Positions 7,261-16,354 of a stretch of DNA of 64,000 bases are shown piece by piece. A program made the translations under genes and the position numbers. The DNA is taken from NCBI RefSeq assembly GCF_027594745.1, contig NZ_CP110854.1, forward strand, positions 1,550,001 through 1,614,000. The letters run 5' to 3'. Within the stretch, counting starts at the first letter, position 1. Each line of letters starts with the position of its first letter. The stretch is from Saprospira grandis. GTDB taxonomy: Bacteria > Bacteroidota > Bacteroidia > Chitinophagales > Saprospiraceae. The notes beneath the pieces were generated by a model. That model worked only from the letters and a program-made list of their open reading frames with translations, was not told the origin of the DNA and searched no databases.

Positions 7261-10200
7261 CTAGGCGGCTTTCTCTTTGCTTCGGTTCTTTCTTTTTTGG
7301 CGGAGCAAAAAAGCGCCTCCAGCGGAGAGCATAATTCCGCCAATGGCAAAGGGCAAAAAGGGGTTGGAGGGGGGCAGATTTAGCTTCTTATCATTGCCCA
7401 TAAGGATAAAAGGCGACCAAAAGGCGGGATGAGCCATAGGGCCTTTATTGGCGGCCAGATAATTGAGTTTTGCTTGTCGGAGCGCCTCGCTTTTGCTCAG
7501 GCCCGCCTCTAGCTGCTGATAAAAGTCCTGCATAATCACGGAAGTTGCGGCATCATCTACCTGCCAGAGGCTGACCAGAAGAGCGGGCACTCCTGCATTG
7601 ATAAAAGCCGTAGCCAGAGAGGCGGTTCCGTTGCCTACTTGAAACTCTCCGTAGGCGGTTTCGCAGGCTGAAAGGACCACTAAATCGGCTTTGAGGTCTA
7701 GATTTAAAATTTCTATCGCCTGCAGGAAGCCATCTTCTAGGCTATCGCTATCGGGGGTAAAAGCTAGGCCCGAAAGGCTGGGTTTTTCTCTATTCATCAG
7801 GCCGTGCATAGCGAGATGAATAAAGCGGTACTTTTTGGACTCCTTAATAAATCGTTCTTCTTGGGCATCTTGGCCAAAGAGGAAGCGGCCCTCAAAGAGC
7901 GTAGCCAGTTTTTTGACCTCTTCTTCGGCTAGTTTTAGTGGCGTTAATTGGCTGCGTTTATTATTCAGGCTAATGGTATCGCCTTCTTGGTAGTTAGCCG
8001 CCATGGCCAGCATTTGGCCATTATTCTCTTGGAAAGAGGTATTTTGGTTATGTTGCCAAAGCTCTAGCGAGAAAGAATAGCTAATGGCGTATCGTTTAAT
8101 CAGATAGGCCAAGCTATTATAATTATCTGTTTCCTTGGCGGGCAGCATGAGTAAGCTTTCAAAGGGGATATAGGCCAATTCTTTATCGGGAATAATCAGC
8201 AACTGTTTAACTGTGCTCTTTGGGTTTTGGAGAACAGGGGCCAGCAGCAATTGATAGAGTTGATGGGCTTTTTGGCTATAATTCAGAAAAACCTCCTCAT
8301 TGCCAGAAAGAACCTGTTTGTAGGAAAGCAGCATTCTTTGCAAGTCCATAAGTTCTTGGGCCAATTCCTTAGCATTGATTTTTTGCTCTACATATCGGAG
8401 CTCTTGATGATCGAGATAAAAAACAAAGCAGCTACTATCTGTTAGGAAATACTCTATAGCGGCTCGTTTGGGACCTAAATCTTTTTGGAGCTGCTTTAGC
8501 TGCAAGCGTTTATGGCCAAACTTATAATCGACATAATCTGGATATTGCTTAAACAGATGCCGTTTGTGTTCCTCCATTTCCCAGATTTGGTCATTGAGCA
8601 AAACGAGTAGGCTATCTTTCTTTGCTTTTTCTTCGGTAGACCGATAGGCCTTTAGGATCTGACGATATTGTTTTTTGATGCCCTGTTCTTTTTCCTGTTC
8701 ATTTTTGGGCAGTAATTTTTTGCTATAAGCGATGCGTTCATTTTGGCTTTCGAGGAGGAGCGTAGATTTATCTTTTTCTGAAATAGCGAGCAGCTGCTCT
8801 GCGGCCTGTTGGTCCAGATGCGCCCATTTCATTAGCCGTTGGTAAGTGGCCGAGCTCACCTTTAGAGAGCGTAGGCGATCTTGCTCTAATTGGGCCATTT
8901 CTCTTTCTTTGGCTAGGGTTTCGGCATAAAGGCTATCTATGGTTAGCAGGCGCTTGAGGCTAGCGGGCGCTTTGCTTTCTTGATAGCGTTTGCCTTCTAA
9001 ATCTTTAGCGATAAAGAGAATTTTAGACAGTTCGCCTAGGTCGAGAAAATAATTTATATCTAGGCCGGCCAGTTGATCTAAATCAAAGCGTTTTTCTTGG
9101 GTACTGTTTAATTCCAAATGTTGAAGGATAGCCGCTTCTGCAGCATCAAAATCTCCTTTGGCAATTTCTAGGCGGGCTACATATTTTAGGCTTTGGATGT
9201 ATTTGACTGTTTTTGGGGCAAAAACGGCAGCAACTTCGGCTCTATATTGTTCTAGATAATTCTCGGCCTGTTGATAATCTTCTTGTACAATATATAGCTT
9301 AAGCAAGCTAGATAAAACAGTCTGCCTCATCATTCCCTTGGTCTGTCCCAAAGCCGCTTTATAATAAGTTTCAGCAGCCAGATAATCCTGCTCGGCCATA
9401 CAAGCCTTACCTAAATTAAAAGTGATAGAAGGGATAAGCTGATCATATTGTTTACTCTTGGCTAGGGCCAAAGCGGTTAAATAAACTTCTTTTGCTTTAG
9501 CAAAGGCTTCTTTTCTTTCTAAAACCCCTCCCTTTGCTATCATGATTTTTAGATAAAATTCATTTTCTCGCCCTACTTCCTCCATAATTTTCAAGATGAG
9601 GTTGGCCGTTTGTTCAGCTTTTGTATACTGCCCAGCCTTTTCCTCTATAGCCATTACATTATACAAAGACCGAGCATAAGGTTCTCCTTTAGCATCATTG
9701 TGTTTACGCTCTAGGGCAATACTTTGTCTAAAAAAATCAGCAGCCAAATCATACTTTGCTTGTTTTAGGTAAACCACGGCTATATTGTTAATCAGCGTAA
9801 TATATTGAGGAGTAGCTTCCAGCTTCAGCTGCTCAAAAATAGCTTTGGCTTCGAGTTGTTTAGCCGTTGCCTGTTCAAAATTGTTTTCGGCCAAATAGAG
9901 CTTAGCCCTCAGTCCTAGCCATTCGGCCAAATGCAGCCCCTTTTTGCCCTGATCTAAGCGTTCCACCTGGCTTTTAGCCGCCATTAATGTGGCCTGAACC
10001 GCCTCGTATTGGCCTAAATTATATTGCAACACCATCTTACTGCCCGTAAAACTCCAACTCAAACTATCTTTCCAGCCTTGTCGTCCCGGCTCTGTCTCCA
10101 AAGCAAGCAAAGCCGAATCTATAATGGCTATAGAATGGGCATATTGGCTTTGCGCATAGGCCTCCATAAAGCGGGCCTCAAAAGCATTATATTTGGCTGC

Positions 10201-10263
10201 ATCCTGCCCAAATACTAAAACAGGGGCCAATAAAAAGAGATAAATGTAGTGTATGGGTCTCAT
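7261..10263 (-). CDS. Exported TPR protein with CHAT protease domain and C-terminal membrane anchor
   Basis: 1000 residues. Residues 1-19 form a signal peptide ending VFGQ. About residues 40-420 are TPR-like helical repeats (for example TLINNIAVVYLKQAKYDLAADFF), 440-560 a helical, coiled-coil-prone region. Residues ~620-975 are a CHAT domain (caspase HetF associated with TPRs), a clan CD cysteine protease: His820 in HLAMHG and Cys867 in LSACETAYG are the likely dyad, with AYIPFESLL and the C-terminal HPAFWSPFILMG typical of the family. Residues ~975-993 are a transmembrane segment followed by a basic tail. The signal peptide places the protease outside the cytoplasm. Substrate is unknown. Confidence 0.92.
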   Translation of the reverse strand: MRPIHYIYLFLLAPVLVFGQDAAKYNAFEARFMEAYAQSQYAHSIAIIDSALLALETEPGRQGWKDSLSWSFTGSKMVLQYNLGQYEAVQATLMAAKSQVERLDQGKKGLHLAEWLGLRAKLYLAENNFEQATAKQLEAKAIFEQLKLEATPQYITLINNIAVVYLKQAKYDLAADFFRQSIALERKHNDAKGEPYARSLYNVMAIEEKAGQYTKAEQTANLILKIMEEVGRENEFYLKIMIAKGGVLERKEAFAKAKEVYLTALALAKSKQYDQLIPSITFNLGKACMAEQDYLAAETYYKAALGQTKGMMRQTVLSSLLKLYIVQEDYQQAENYLEQYRAEVAAVFAPKTVKYIQSLKYVARLEIAKGDFDAAEAAILQHLELNSTQEKRFDLDQLAGLDINYFLDLGELSKILFIAKDLEGKRYQESKAPASLKRLLTIDSLYAETLAKEREMAQLEQDRLRSLKVSSATYQRLMKWAHLDQQAAEQLLAISEKDKSTLLLESQNERIAYSKKLLPKNEQEKEQGIKKQYRQILKAYRSTEEKAKKDSLLVLLNDQIWEMEEHKRHLFKQYPDYVDYKFGHKRLQLKQLQKDLGPKRAAIEYFLTDSSCFVFYLDHQELRYVEQKINAKELAQELMDLQRMLLSYKQVLSGNEEVFLNYSQKAHQLYQLLLAPVLQNPKSTVKQLLIIPDKELAYIPFESLLMLPAKETDNYNSLAYLIKRYAISYSFSLELWQHNQNTSFQENNGQMLAMAANYQEGDTISLNNKRSQLTPLKLAEEEVKKLATLFEGRFLFGQDAQEERFIKESKKYRFIHLAMHGLMNREKPSLSGLAFTPDSDSLEDGFLQAIEILNLDLKADLVVLSACETAYGEFQVGNGTASLATAFINAGVPALLVSLWQVDDAATSVIMQDFYQQLEAGLSKSEALRQAKLNYLAANKGPMAHPAFWSPFILMGNDKKLNLPPSNPFLPFAIGGIMLSAGGAFLLRQKRKNRSKEKAA

Positions 10264-10309
10264 TCTTTGCGGTTCTAAATAAAGTAGATAAACTCAATTA
10301 ATGCTCCTG

Positions 10310-10336
10310 CAAATTTAACATTTTAGAAAGAGTCAA
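10310..10336 (-). promoter_or_regulatory. Candidate promoter of the CHAT gene
   Basis: Minus strand TAAATTTG (10317-10310) fits TANNTTTG, with a TTG at 10336-10334, spacing 16 bp, slightly short. It lies 47 bp before the ATG and just outside repeat copy 3. Confidence 0.55.
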
Positions 10337-10368
10337 CCTATTTTTTTTGCTTTTCCTATTTTTATCTT

Positions 10369-10537
10369 TTGGGGCTGCCCCAGCCAAAGGCTGGGTCGGG
10401 CTATGTCGCAGCTCGCAGGTCTGCTCGGCCCTGCGTTTTTTTCGCTGCGCTCAAAAAACTAGGTCTGGCCTACGGCCACTGCTTTCTATCCCTCAGCCGT
10501 TTTGGCCCAAAGGCCAAAGGCGGCCCAAGGGCCGCCT
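10369..10537 (+). repeat. GC-rich modular repeat, copy 3 (GGGGCTGCCCC subtype)
   Basis: Starts TTTTGGGGCTGCCCC. Slot stems: AGCC/GGCT, then GTTTTTT/AAAAAAC around a TCGCTGCGCTC loop, then GGCC/GGCC. Ends CCCTCAGCC plus GGCGGCCCAAGGGCCGCC. It abuts the stop codon of the minus-strand gene that ends at 10543. Confidence 0.92.
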
Positions 10538-10542
10538 CTCTC

Positions 10543-11439
10543 CTACTTCTTATGCACAATTTCTAGCTGTACAAAATAGTCATCTCTTCTTTTGTAGTGG
10601 TATAAATTGACCTCTACATCTTCTAGACTACAAGCCTCATAATGTAGCTCATAATATTCCTTGAGCAAAGAGTAAGGCGCCTTAGTAATTTCCTTTCCCT
10701 CTCTCAAGCAGTTTTTTTCTAGGGCTCTTTTTACTTTCTTGGCCGCCTGATCTCTAGCCTGAGCCGCTAGGTCTTGTTTTTCGCCCTCATATAAATTGCA
10801 GCGATAGACGTAGCCCTTGGGCGTAATCTCCATAGTCCCCTCTTTGCCCTGAAACAAATAGGTCGTTTCATATCGGCTGCCCTTAATATCCTTATCAATA
10901 AAATCTCCCTGAATGGGAATAAAGAGGGTTTCTGAAATAGCCAGCAAAAACTCCAATTGCTCGCCAAACTCCTGGGCATCTCGATATTTGGCCCAGTCCT
11001 TTTTGGCCAAAATGAGCAACAGCTCAGGGGTCACCAAATAGTCCTTTTTGTCTAGGGCCGTAAAACGCCAAAAATAATCTCCCGCTTCTTTAATCGTATA
11101 AGTCGACTTAAAGCGGAACTTATCGCCCTTCTGTTTGGGCTGTATTTTCATAATTTCTTCACTTTCAGAAGAAAAACTCCCCTGAAAAGGGGTCGTCTGG
11201 TCTTGCATCAAAAAGGTAATATGATCGCCTCGATCCAAAAAAATAGCCTCTTCTACATATTCACAGCCCTTTTTAACGCCCACCTCAGTCCAAAAATCTC
11301 CTTTGCCATTACTCAACACTTGTATGTTCTCCCGTATGGCTTTTACCCGATCACTTTCGGTATGCTTAATATAACTCTGCCCCCACAAACCTATGGGCAT
11401 AATAATACTGAGTACTAAACTGTAGTAATATGATTTCAT
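10543..11439 (-). CDS. Exported protein of unknown function
   Basis: 298 residues from the ATG at 11439 (MKSYYYSLVLSIIMPIGLWGQ, a signal peptide); the open frame continues upstream to 11478 without a better start. The mature part is rich in beta-strand-like segments and charged residues (ITFLMQDQTTPFQGSF, YTIKEAGDYFWRFTALDKKDYL). No family recognised; no lipobox, no sorting domain. It forms a minus-strand pair with the gene at 11500-12024 (60 bp apart), so the two may be co-transcribed. Confidence 0.75.
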   Translation of the reverse strand: MKSYYYSLVLSIIMPIGLWGQSYIKHTESDRVKAIRENIQVLSNGKGDFWTEVGVKKGCEYVEEAIFLDRGDHITFLMQDQTTPFQGSFSSESEEIMKIQPKQKGDKFRFKSTYTIKEAGDYFWRFTALDKKDYLVTPELLLILAKKDWAKYRDAQEFGEQLEFLLAISETLFIPIQGDFIDKDIKGSRYETTYLFQGKEGTMEITPKGYVYRCNLYEGEKQDLAAQARDQAAKKVKRALEKNCLREGKEITKAPYSLLKEYYELHYEACSLEDVEVNLYHYKRRDDYFVQLEIVHKK

Positions 11440-11499
11440 CTCTTTTATATTATAGTGCAAAAAAACAAAAGTAAGCAAAAGCTAGCAGCCGCTACTGCT

Positions 11500-12024
11500 C
11501 TAGTAGTCATACCCAACTGCTATACCAATTAAGGGACTCGCCCCCAATTTTGGATGATACTGCAACCCTAAGTAGGCATGAAAAAAAACCGCCTGCGGAA
11601 TTTGATAACGATAACCCAAAGAAGGTAAAGCCACTGGCACAAGATTTCCCCCATCAGCTAAGGAGTAACCCAGATTTAAGTTGGCTCCCAAACCCGCCTC
11701 TATAAAATGCCCCTGCCGGCCATAAGCATATAATAGGCGCAAGGGAACAGACATCGCTACCATTTTTCCATAGTTGTTCTGCATAAACCCCAACCCCACC
11801 CCCGTTTGTAAGTTGAGTTGCTGTAAAGGTCGCTGCCAAAGGCTATATTGAGTGTTAAAGTACATAAAGCTGCTCTGAGAAGGCCCTACATTAAAGGTAC
11901 TCACCAACTCTACACTAAACACCCGCCGCGGATGGTAATTCAGCCGCGAATGTTCGGGCGGCTCATACTGTGCCTGAAGCGAACAAGCCCAAAAAATTAA
12001 GAGTAAACTGTATAAAATTCGCAT
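11500..12024 (-). CDS. Probable outer-membrane beta-barrel protein
   Basis: 174 residues. Signal peptide MRILYSLLLIFWACSLQAQ. The rest alternates polar and aromatic residues in strands with glycine turns (LQTGVGLGFMQNNYG, FIEAGLGANLNLGYSL, HAYLGLQYHPKLG) and ends IAVGYDY with a C-terminal aromatic, as in small outer-membrane barrels. Specific function unknown. It is divergent from the caspase-like gene at 12151; the 126-bp space between should hold both promoters, but no clear consensus was found. Confidence 0.75.
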   Translation of the reverse strand: MRILYSLLLIFWACSLQAQYEPPEHSRLNYHPRRVFSVELVSTFNVGPSQSSFMYFNTQYSLWQRPLQQLNLQTGVGLGFMQNNYGKMVAMSVPLRLLYAYGRQGHFIEAGLGANLNLGYSLADGGNLVPVALPSLGYRYQIPQAVFFHAYLGLQYHPKLGASPLIGIAVGYDY

Positions 12025-12150
12025 CTCCTGAGTATTTTAAATTCCTTGCAGCCATCTTCTTAGCCGCTCTATTAAAAAATAGCACTTTCTTTGTAGATCT
12101 CTAGCAAAGCCCAAGGACTTCATTCTGCCAAAACAAAACTTTATAAGAAC

Positions 12151-14379
12151 ATGCGCACTATTTTCATCCTCTTTAGCTTCTTTCTTGGCCTAAATGGCCT
12201 CTATGCCCAAAATGATAGTTGGGCCATTTCTATGAGTCCGAGCAGATCCCTGCAAGCCTACGAAAAGAGCAGCGAATTCCCTACCGACTTTGTCAAAAAG
12301 CATTGGAACCAAGGAAAATTTATGACCAATATCGCCTTCGATGGCGAGGCTTGGTGGGTCGTTATGACGCAGAAAAATTATAAACAACAAACTTTCTACC
12401 GAAGTACCGACTTCCCCAATGACTGGATCGACCGCAAATGGAGCGAAGGCTTCGATATTACCGATATCGAGTTTGCCGATGAACAATGGATCGTGGTCAT
12501 GAGCCGTGGCGCTGGCTTTGAACAAGAAGGCTGGGCAAAAAAAAATAGCTTCGACGAAATTAAAACCTATATCGAACAACAATGGAAGGCCGGTAAGTAT
12601 ATCATCGATCTAGCCTATGGCCAAGGCCAATGGGTAGGCGTCCTCTCTAAAGGTGCCCAGTTCCGCCAACAAACTTTCCGCTGGTCAGCCAATTACCCCG
12701 CCGAATGGATCCAAGAAAATTATGGCAAGGGCTTCAATATTACTGGCATCACCTATGGCGATGGCCAATGGCTGGTCGTGATGTCTAAACTCAAAAAGGC
12801 CCAAAATGAAGTTAGTATGGCCCAAACCGCCTTTCCCGCTAACTATATCAAAACGAACTGGGATAAAAATTACCGCATTAGCCAACTGCACTTCAATTAT
12901 GAACCCCAAAATCGTAAGGATTATTTCCAAGACCATTATACTGCCGGAAATAAAGCCCTCAATGCAAAAAATTACGATCTAGCTATCCGCCACTATACCG
13001 AGGCCCTCAAGCTCCAGCCCAATAACGCGAATTGCTATAATAACCGCGCCTGGGCCAAATATCTCCTCGGCCAATGCGAAACCGCCCTCAATGATGTCAA
13101 TTCAGCCATCCAACTAGAAGCCGATGAACATAGCTACCATAGCCGTGCCGCTATCTACCTCTGCCTCGGCCGATGCAATAAAGCCCTAAACGATTTTAAT
13201 ACGGCCGAACGTATGGCCCAAACTAAGGACGCTTTCTATTATGGTGACCGCGCTATGGCCCAAGAATGCCTAGGCAATTTTGAAGCCGCCGCCAAGGATT
13301 ACCAAAAAGCACTAAGCATTAACCCCCAAGAAGCCATCTACAAAAAAGGCCTGGCCCAAGCTAAAGCCCAAATGAAGGAAACTTCGCCCCCCTCGGTTAG
13401 CTGGGATTACCCCTATAAAGCCTATACCGCTAGTACAGACCCCGTCTATGAGGTAAAGGCTTGTATCAACTCAGAACTGGAAATCACTTCGGTCAAACTC
13501 TTGCTCAACGGAAAAAGCTTTAGCGCTAGAGGATTTGGCCTAGAAGATGACTGCGATCGTAGCCTCTCCGAAACGGTCCGCCTCCAAGAAGGACGTAACG
13601 AACTCGTTATTCAGGTCCAAACCAATAAACACGAAATGCGCTCCGAAAAACGCATTATCGAATATAAGGCCTCTAGTAGCGGAAATTATCACGCCCTCAT
13701 TATCGCCGTAGAAAATTATGACGATTTTGCCATCTCTGATCTCGAAAAACCCATCGATGACGCTACCGAACTCCAAAAGGTCCTTACTCAAACCTATACG
13801 TTTGAACCCAGCGATGTGCATTTTCTCAAAAACCCCACAAAGGAGGAAATTCTCAATAAATTGGTCTACCTACAAGATCACTTAACCGATGACGACAACC
13901 TTTTGGTCTACTATTCTGGCCACGGTATCGTGAAAAATGAGGTGGGCTACTGGCTCCCCAAAGATTCTAAAAAGAATAGCCGCAGCAATTGGCTCTCTAA
14001 TGCCGAACTCCGCGATTATATGAATGCCATGAAGGCCAAACACACCCTAGTCGTCGCCGATGCCTGCTTTAGTGGATCCATTTTTACCGGCGGCTTCCGC
14101 AATATGGAGGAGTTCGCCTGCGAGGAAATGGCCAAGCTCAAAAGCCGCCGCGCCATCACTAGCGGAGCCAATACGGTAGTGCCCGATAACAGCATTTTCT
14201 TCAAGTATTTTATCAAAATGCTGGGCCAAAATGACGCTAGCTGCTTCACCGCAGAAAATCTCTACTCTAAAATTAAACCCGCCGTTATTTACAATAGCCC
14301 CAATAATCACGTCCCGCAGTTTGGCGTACTCCCCCAAACTGGCGATGAAGGCGGAAATTTTGTCTTCAGAAAACGCTAG
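12151..14379 (+). CDS. Exported caspase-like (peptidase C14) protein with TPR repeats
   Basis: 742 residues. Signal peptide 1-19 (ends GLYAQ). Residues ~24-250 contain about five repeats of the pattern W..G..I....Y..G.W.V.MS.., resembling the DUF7477-type beta repeats. Residues ~255-405 are TPRs (FQDHYTAGNKALNAKNYDLA onward). A beta-sandwich-like linker follows, then from residue 511 a caspase fold: GNYHALIIAVENYDDF, YYSGHG with His591 and DACFSG with Cys639, the expected catalytic dyad. Clan CD protease, probably periplasmic or secreted. It is followed by a papain-like protease gene on the same strand, with repeat copy 4 between. Confidence 0.92.
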   Translation: MRTIFILFSFFLGLNGLYAQNDSWAISMSPSRSLQAYEKSSEFPTDFVKKHWNQGKFMTNIAFDGEAWWVVMTQKNYKQQTFYRSTDFPNDWIDRKWSEGFDITDIEFADEQWIVVMSRGAGFEQEGWAKKNSFDEIKTYIEQQWKAGKYIIDLAYGQGQWVGVLSKGAQFRQQTFRWSANYPAEWIQENYGKGFNITGITYGDGQWLVVMSKLKKAQNEVSMAQTAFPANYIKTNWDKNYRISQLHFNYEPQNRKDYFQDHYTAGNKALNAKNYDLAIRHYTEALKLQPNNANCYNNRAWAKYLLGQCETALNDVNSAIQLEADEHSYHSRAAIYLCLGRCNKALNDFNTAERMAQTKDAFYYGDRAMAQECLGNFEAAAKDYQKALSINPQEAIYKKGLAQAKAQMKETSPPSVSWDYPYKAYTASTDPVYEVKACINSELEITSVKLLLNGKSFSARGFGLEDDCDRSLSETVRLQEGRNELVIQVQTNKHEMRSEKRIIEYKASSSGNYHALIIAVENYDDFAISDLEKPIDDATELQKVLTQTYTFEPSDVHFLKNPTKEEILNKLVYLQDHLTDDDNLLVYYSGHGIVKNEVGYWLPKDSKKNSRSNWLSNAELRDYMNAMKAKHTLVVADACFSGSIFTGGFRNMEEFACEEMAKLKSRRAITSGANTVVPDNSIFFKYFIKMLGQNDASCFTAENLYSKIKPAVIYNSPNNHVPQFGVLPQTGDEGGNFVFRKR

Positions 14380-14394
14380 TTACTGCTGTTTTTT

Positions 14395-14548
14395 TGGGGC
14401 TGCCCCTCGCCTATCGGCTCGGGTCGGGCTATGTCGCAGCTCGCTGCTCGCTCGGCCCTGCGCCGCCTTCGGCGGCTGGGTCTGGCCCTCCGGGCCACTG
14501 CTGTCTATCCCTCAGCCGTTCGGCCTTCGGCCGCTAGAGGGGCCCTAT
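14395..14548 (+). repeat. GC-rich modular repeat, copy 4 (GGGGCTGCCCC subtype)
   Basis: Fills the gap between the caspase-like and papain-like genes. Slot stems CGCCGCC/GGCGGC with a TTC loop, and GGCCC/GGGCC. Ends CCCTCAGCC followed by CGGCC/GGCCG. Confidence 0.92.
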
Positions 14549-14570
14549 TTTCCACTTCTAACCAAATCCT

Positions 14571-15983
14571 ATGTATAAGTTATTCTTTGCCTGCCTCAGT
14601 TTTTTGGCCCTGTCCTGCAGCCTTTTGGCCCAACCCTATACCACGGGCATCCCCCTAGAACCCGATCCCGATTATGACGATATTCCCGTCAAAGCCGAAC
14701 AAACAAAATCACTCTACCGCTCGGTAGGCTCTAGCGCTTCTTTGGCCAAATGGGCCCCCACTCCCGGTAGCCAAGGAAATTATGGAACCTGCGCAGCCTG
14801 GGCCACGGCCTATACCGCCCGCTCTATCCTAGAAGCAAAGGCCAATGGCTGGACCGATACCAAAACTATCGACGATAATATCTTTTCTTATGGCTTTCTC
14901 TATCGCCTAAGCTCTTCTAGCAAAAATTGCTGGGGCGCTTACCTTTCTCGCTGTGCCGATAATATGAAGGTTTATGGCGTACCCAAATATAAGGACTTTA
15001 AGGCCCATTGCTATAATGGCAATAAATTGCCCCAACAAGCCTATGATGCCGCCAAAAATTTTAAGATTAAGGATTATGTCCGCCTTTGGGACAAAAATGA
15101 CGGCACCACAGACAAACAAAAGGTGGCTAAGGCCAAAAAAAGCCTGTCCGAAGGCTACCCTATTGCCGTTTCTATGATTTGCCCCAATTCTTTTATGTAT
15201 GCCAAATCAGATCTATGGAAACCCACCGAATCTGCTGAAGAGTCGCCAAGCAACCCGCATGGCCGCCATGCCGTTTGCCTCATTGGCTATGATGATGATA
15301 AATATGGGGGAGCCTTTTTGGTCCAAAATTCTTGGGGTACTTCCTGGGGCGGCAATGGCCGAATTTGGGTAAAGTATAAAGATTTTCCCGCCTTCTTTTA
15401 TCAGGCTATCGAAATTGTAGGCGAGCCTGCCAAAGCTCCCGCAAAAAGAGAGCTAGCCGGCAGCCTCCGCCTAGAAGGCTATGAGGGCCAAGCGATGCAG
15501 GCTCGCATCCAAGCCGATAAAAGTAGCTTTCGCCTAAAGTCTTCTTATCGCTCAGGGACCCGCTTCAGAATGTATATTGGCAACCAAGCCCCAGCCTATG
15601 TCTATGCCATTGGCGATGATTTGCGGCATAAGCCTTTTGTGGTTTTCCCCCATAAGCCCAATGTAAGTCCCTTACTCAATTACCAAAAGAATGAGGTCCC
15701 CTTGCCCAATGAAGAAAAACATCTTCGCCTAAATGGGCAGGTAGGTACTGATTTTTTGTGCATCATTTATTCGCAAGAACCTCTGGATATTGATCAAGTT
15801 TGCCGACAGCTCAAGCAGCAAAGCAGCAAACTGAGTTTCAAGAGCCGCCTCAAGGCGGTCCTTGGTCCAAAACTAGCCGATGATTCGGCCCTAAAGTATA
15901 GTTTGGGCAGCAATGGCCAAATGAAATTTAGCGGCAAAGGCAGTTGCGCCGCCCTACTGGTCGAAATTCCACATATTGATTAA
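14571..15983 (+). CDS. Papain-family (C1) cysteine protease, exported
   Basis: 470 residues. Signal peptide MYKLFFACLSFLALSCSLLAQ; a Cys in LALSC might instead be a lipobox. Residues ~55-280 are a C1 peptidase domain: the oxyanion Gln68 and nucleophile Cys74 in GSQGNYGTCAAWA, His233 in GRHAVCLIGYDD and Asn253 in VQNSWGTSWGGNG complete the triad. There is no obvious propeptide of the usual ~100 residues before the catalytic domain. Residues ~290-470 form an extra C-terminal domain of unknown type. Downstream terminator at 15989. Third cysteine protease in this 9-kb stretch. Confidence 0.92.
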   Translation: MYKLFFACLSFLALSCSLLAQPYTTGIPLEPDPDYDDIPVKAEQTKSLYRSVGSSASLAKWAPTPGSQGNYGTCAAWATAYTARSILEAKANGWTDTKTIDDNIFSYGFLYRLSSSSKNCWGAYLSRCADNMKVYGVPKYKDFKAHCYNGNKLPQQAYDAAKNFKIKDYVRLWDKNDGTTDKQKVAKAKKSLSEGYPIAVSMICPNSFMYAKSDLWKPTESAEESPSNPHGRHAVCLIGYDDDKYGGAFLVQNSWGTSWGGNGRIWVKYKDFPAFFYQAIEIVGEPAKAPAKRELAGSLRLEGYEGQAMQARIQADKSSFRLKSSYRSGTRFRMYIGNQAPAYVYAIGDDLRHKPFVVFPHKPNVSPLLNYQKNEVPLPNEEKHLRLNGQVGTDFLCIIYSQEPLDIDQVCRQLKQQSSKLSFKSRLKAVLGPKLADDSALKYSLGSNGQMKFSGKGSCAALLVEIPHID

Positions 15984-15988
15984 ATGAG

Positions 15989-16022
15989 AGCCCCGCCGCA
16001 AAATTGCGGCAGGGCTTTTTTC
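15989..16022 (+). terminator. Terminator of the papain-like gene
   Basis: AGCCCCGCCGCAA pairs with TTGCGGCAGGGCT (one bulge) and is followed by TTTTTT, six bases after the stop codon. Confidence 0.85.
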
Positions 16023-16029
16023 TGCGCCC

Positions 16030-16252
16030 TACAGGCCCAAAGGGCCGCAGGCTGAGGGATGGATAGTGGTGGCCGAAGGCCAGACCCAGCTTTTGAGCGC
16101 AGCGAAAAAGCGCAGGGCCGAGCAGACCTGCGAGCCACGACACAGCCCGACCCGACCGATCATTCATGAGGGTTTCAACCCTCATTTTGTATCGCTTCGC
16201 AAAGCGATGCCGCTTTGCGCTGGGTTTTAACCTAGCGGAAGGGGCAGCCCCA
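16030..16252 (-). repeat. GC-rich modular repeat, copy 5 (with 84-bp insert module)
   Basis: Minus-oriented GGGGCTGCCCC subtype. Slot stem CTTTT/AAAAG; the first slot holds the long module 16157-16240 with hairpins GAGGGTTTCAACCCTC and AAGCGATGCCGCTT-like, also present in copies 16 and 22. Confidence 0.92.
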
Positions 16253-16354
16253 AAAAAATAATCCTCAAAACACCAAAATTTAAAAACTAAACATCTAGAT
16301 AAATAGCCCCTAACCCATTGAGCAAATGGGTATTTACCTCAAAATCGTTGTCTT

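Noticed and set aside
7261..15983. CHAT and caspase-like genes as an antiphage abortive-infection system
   Set aside because: All have signal peptides and lack the usual sensor or effector neighbours of such systems; the protease assignments stand, the defence role does not.
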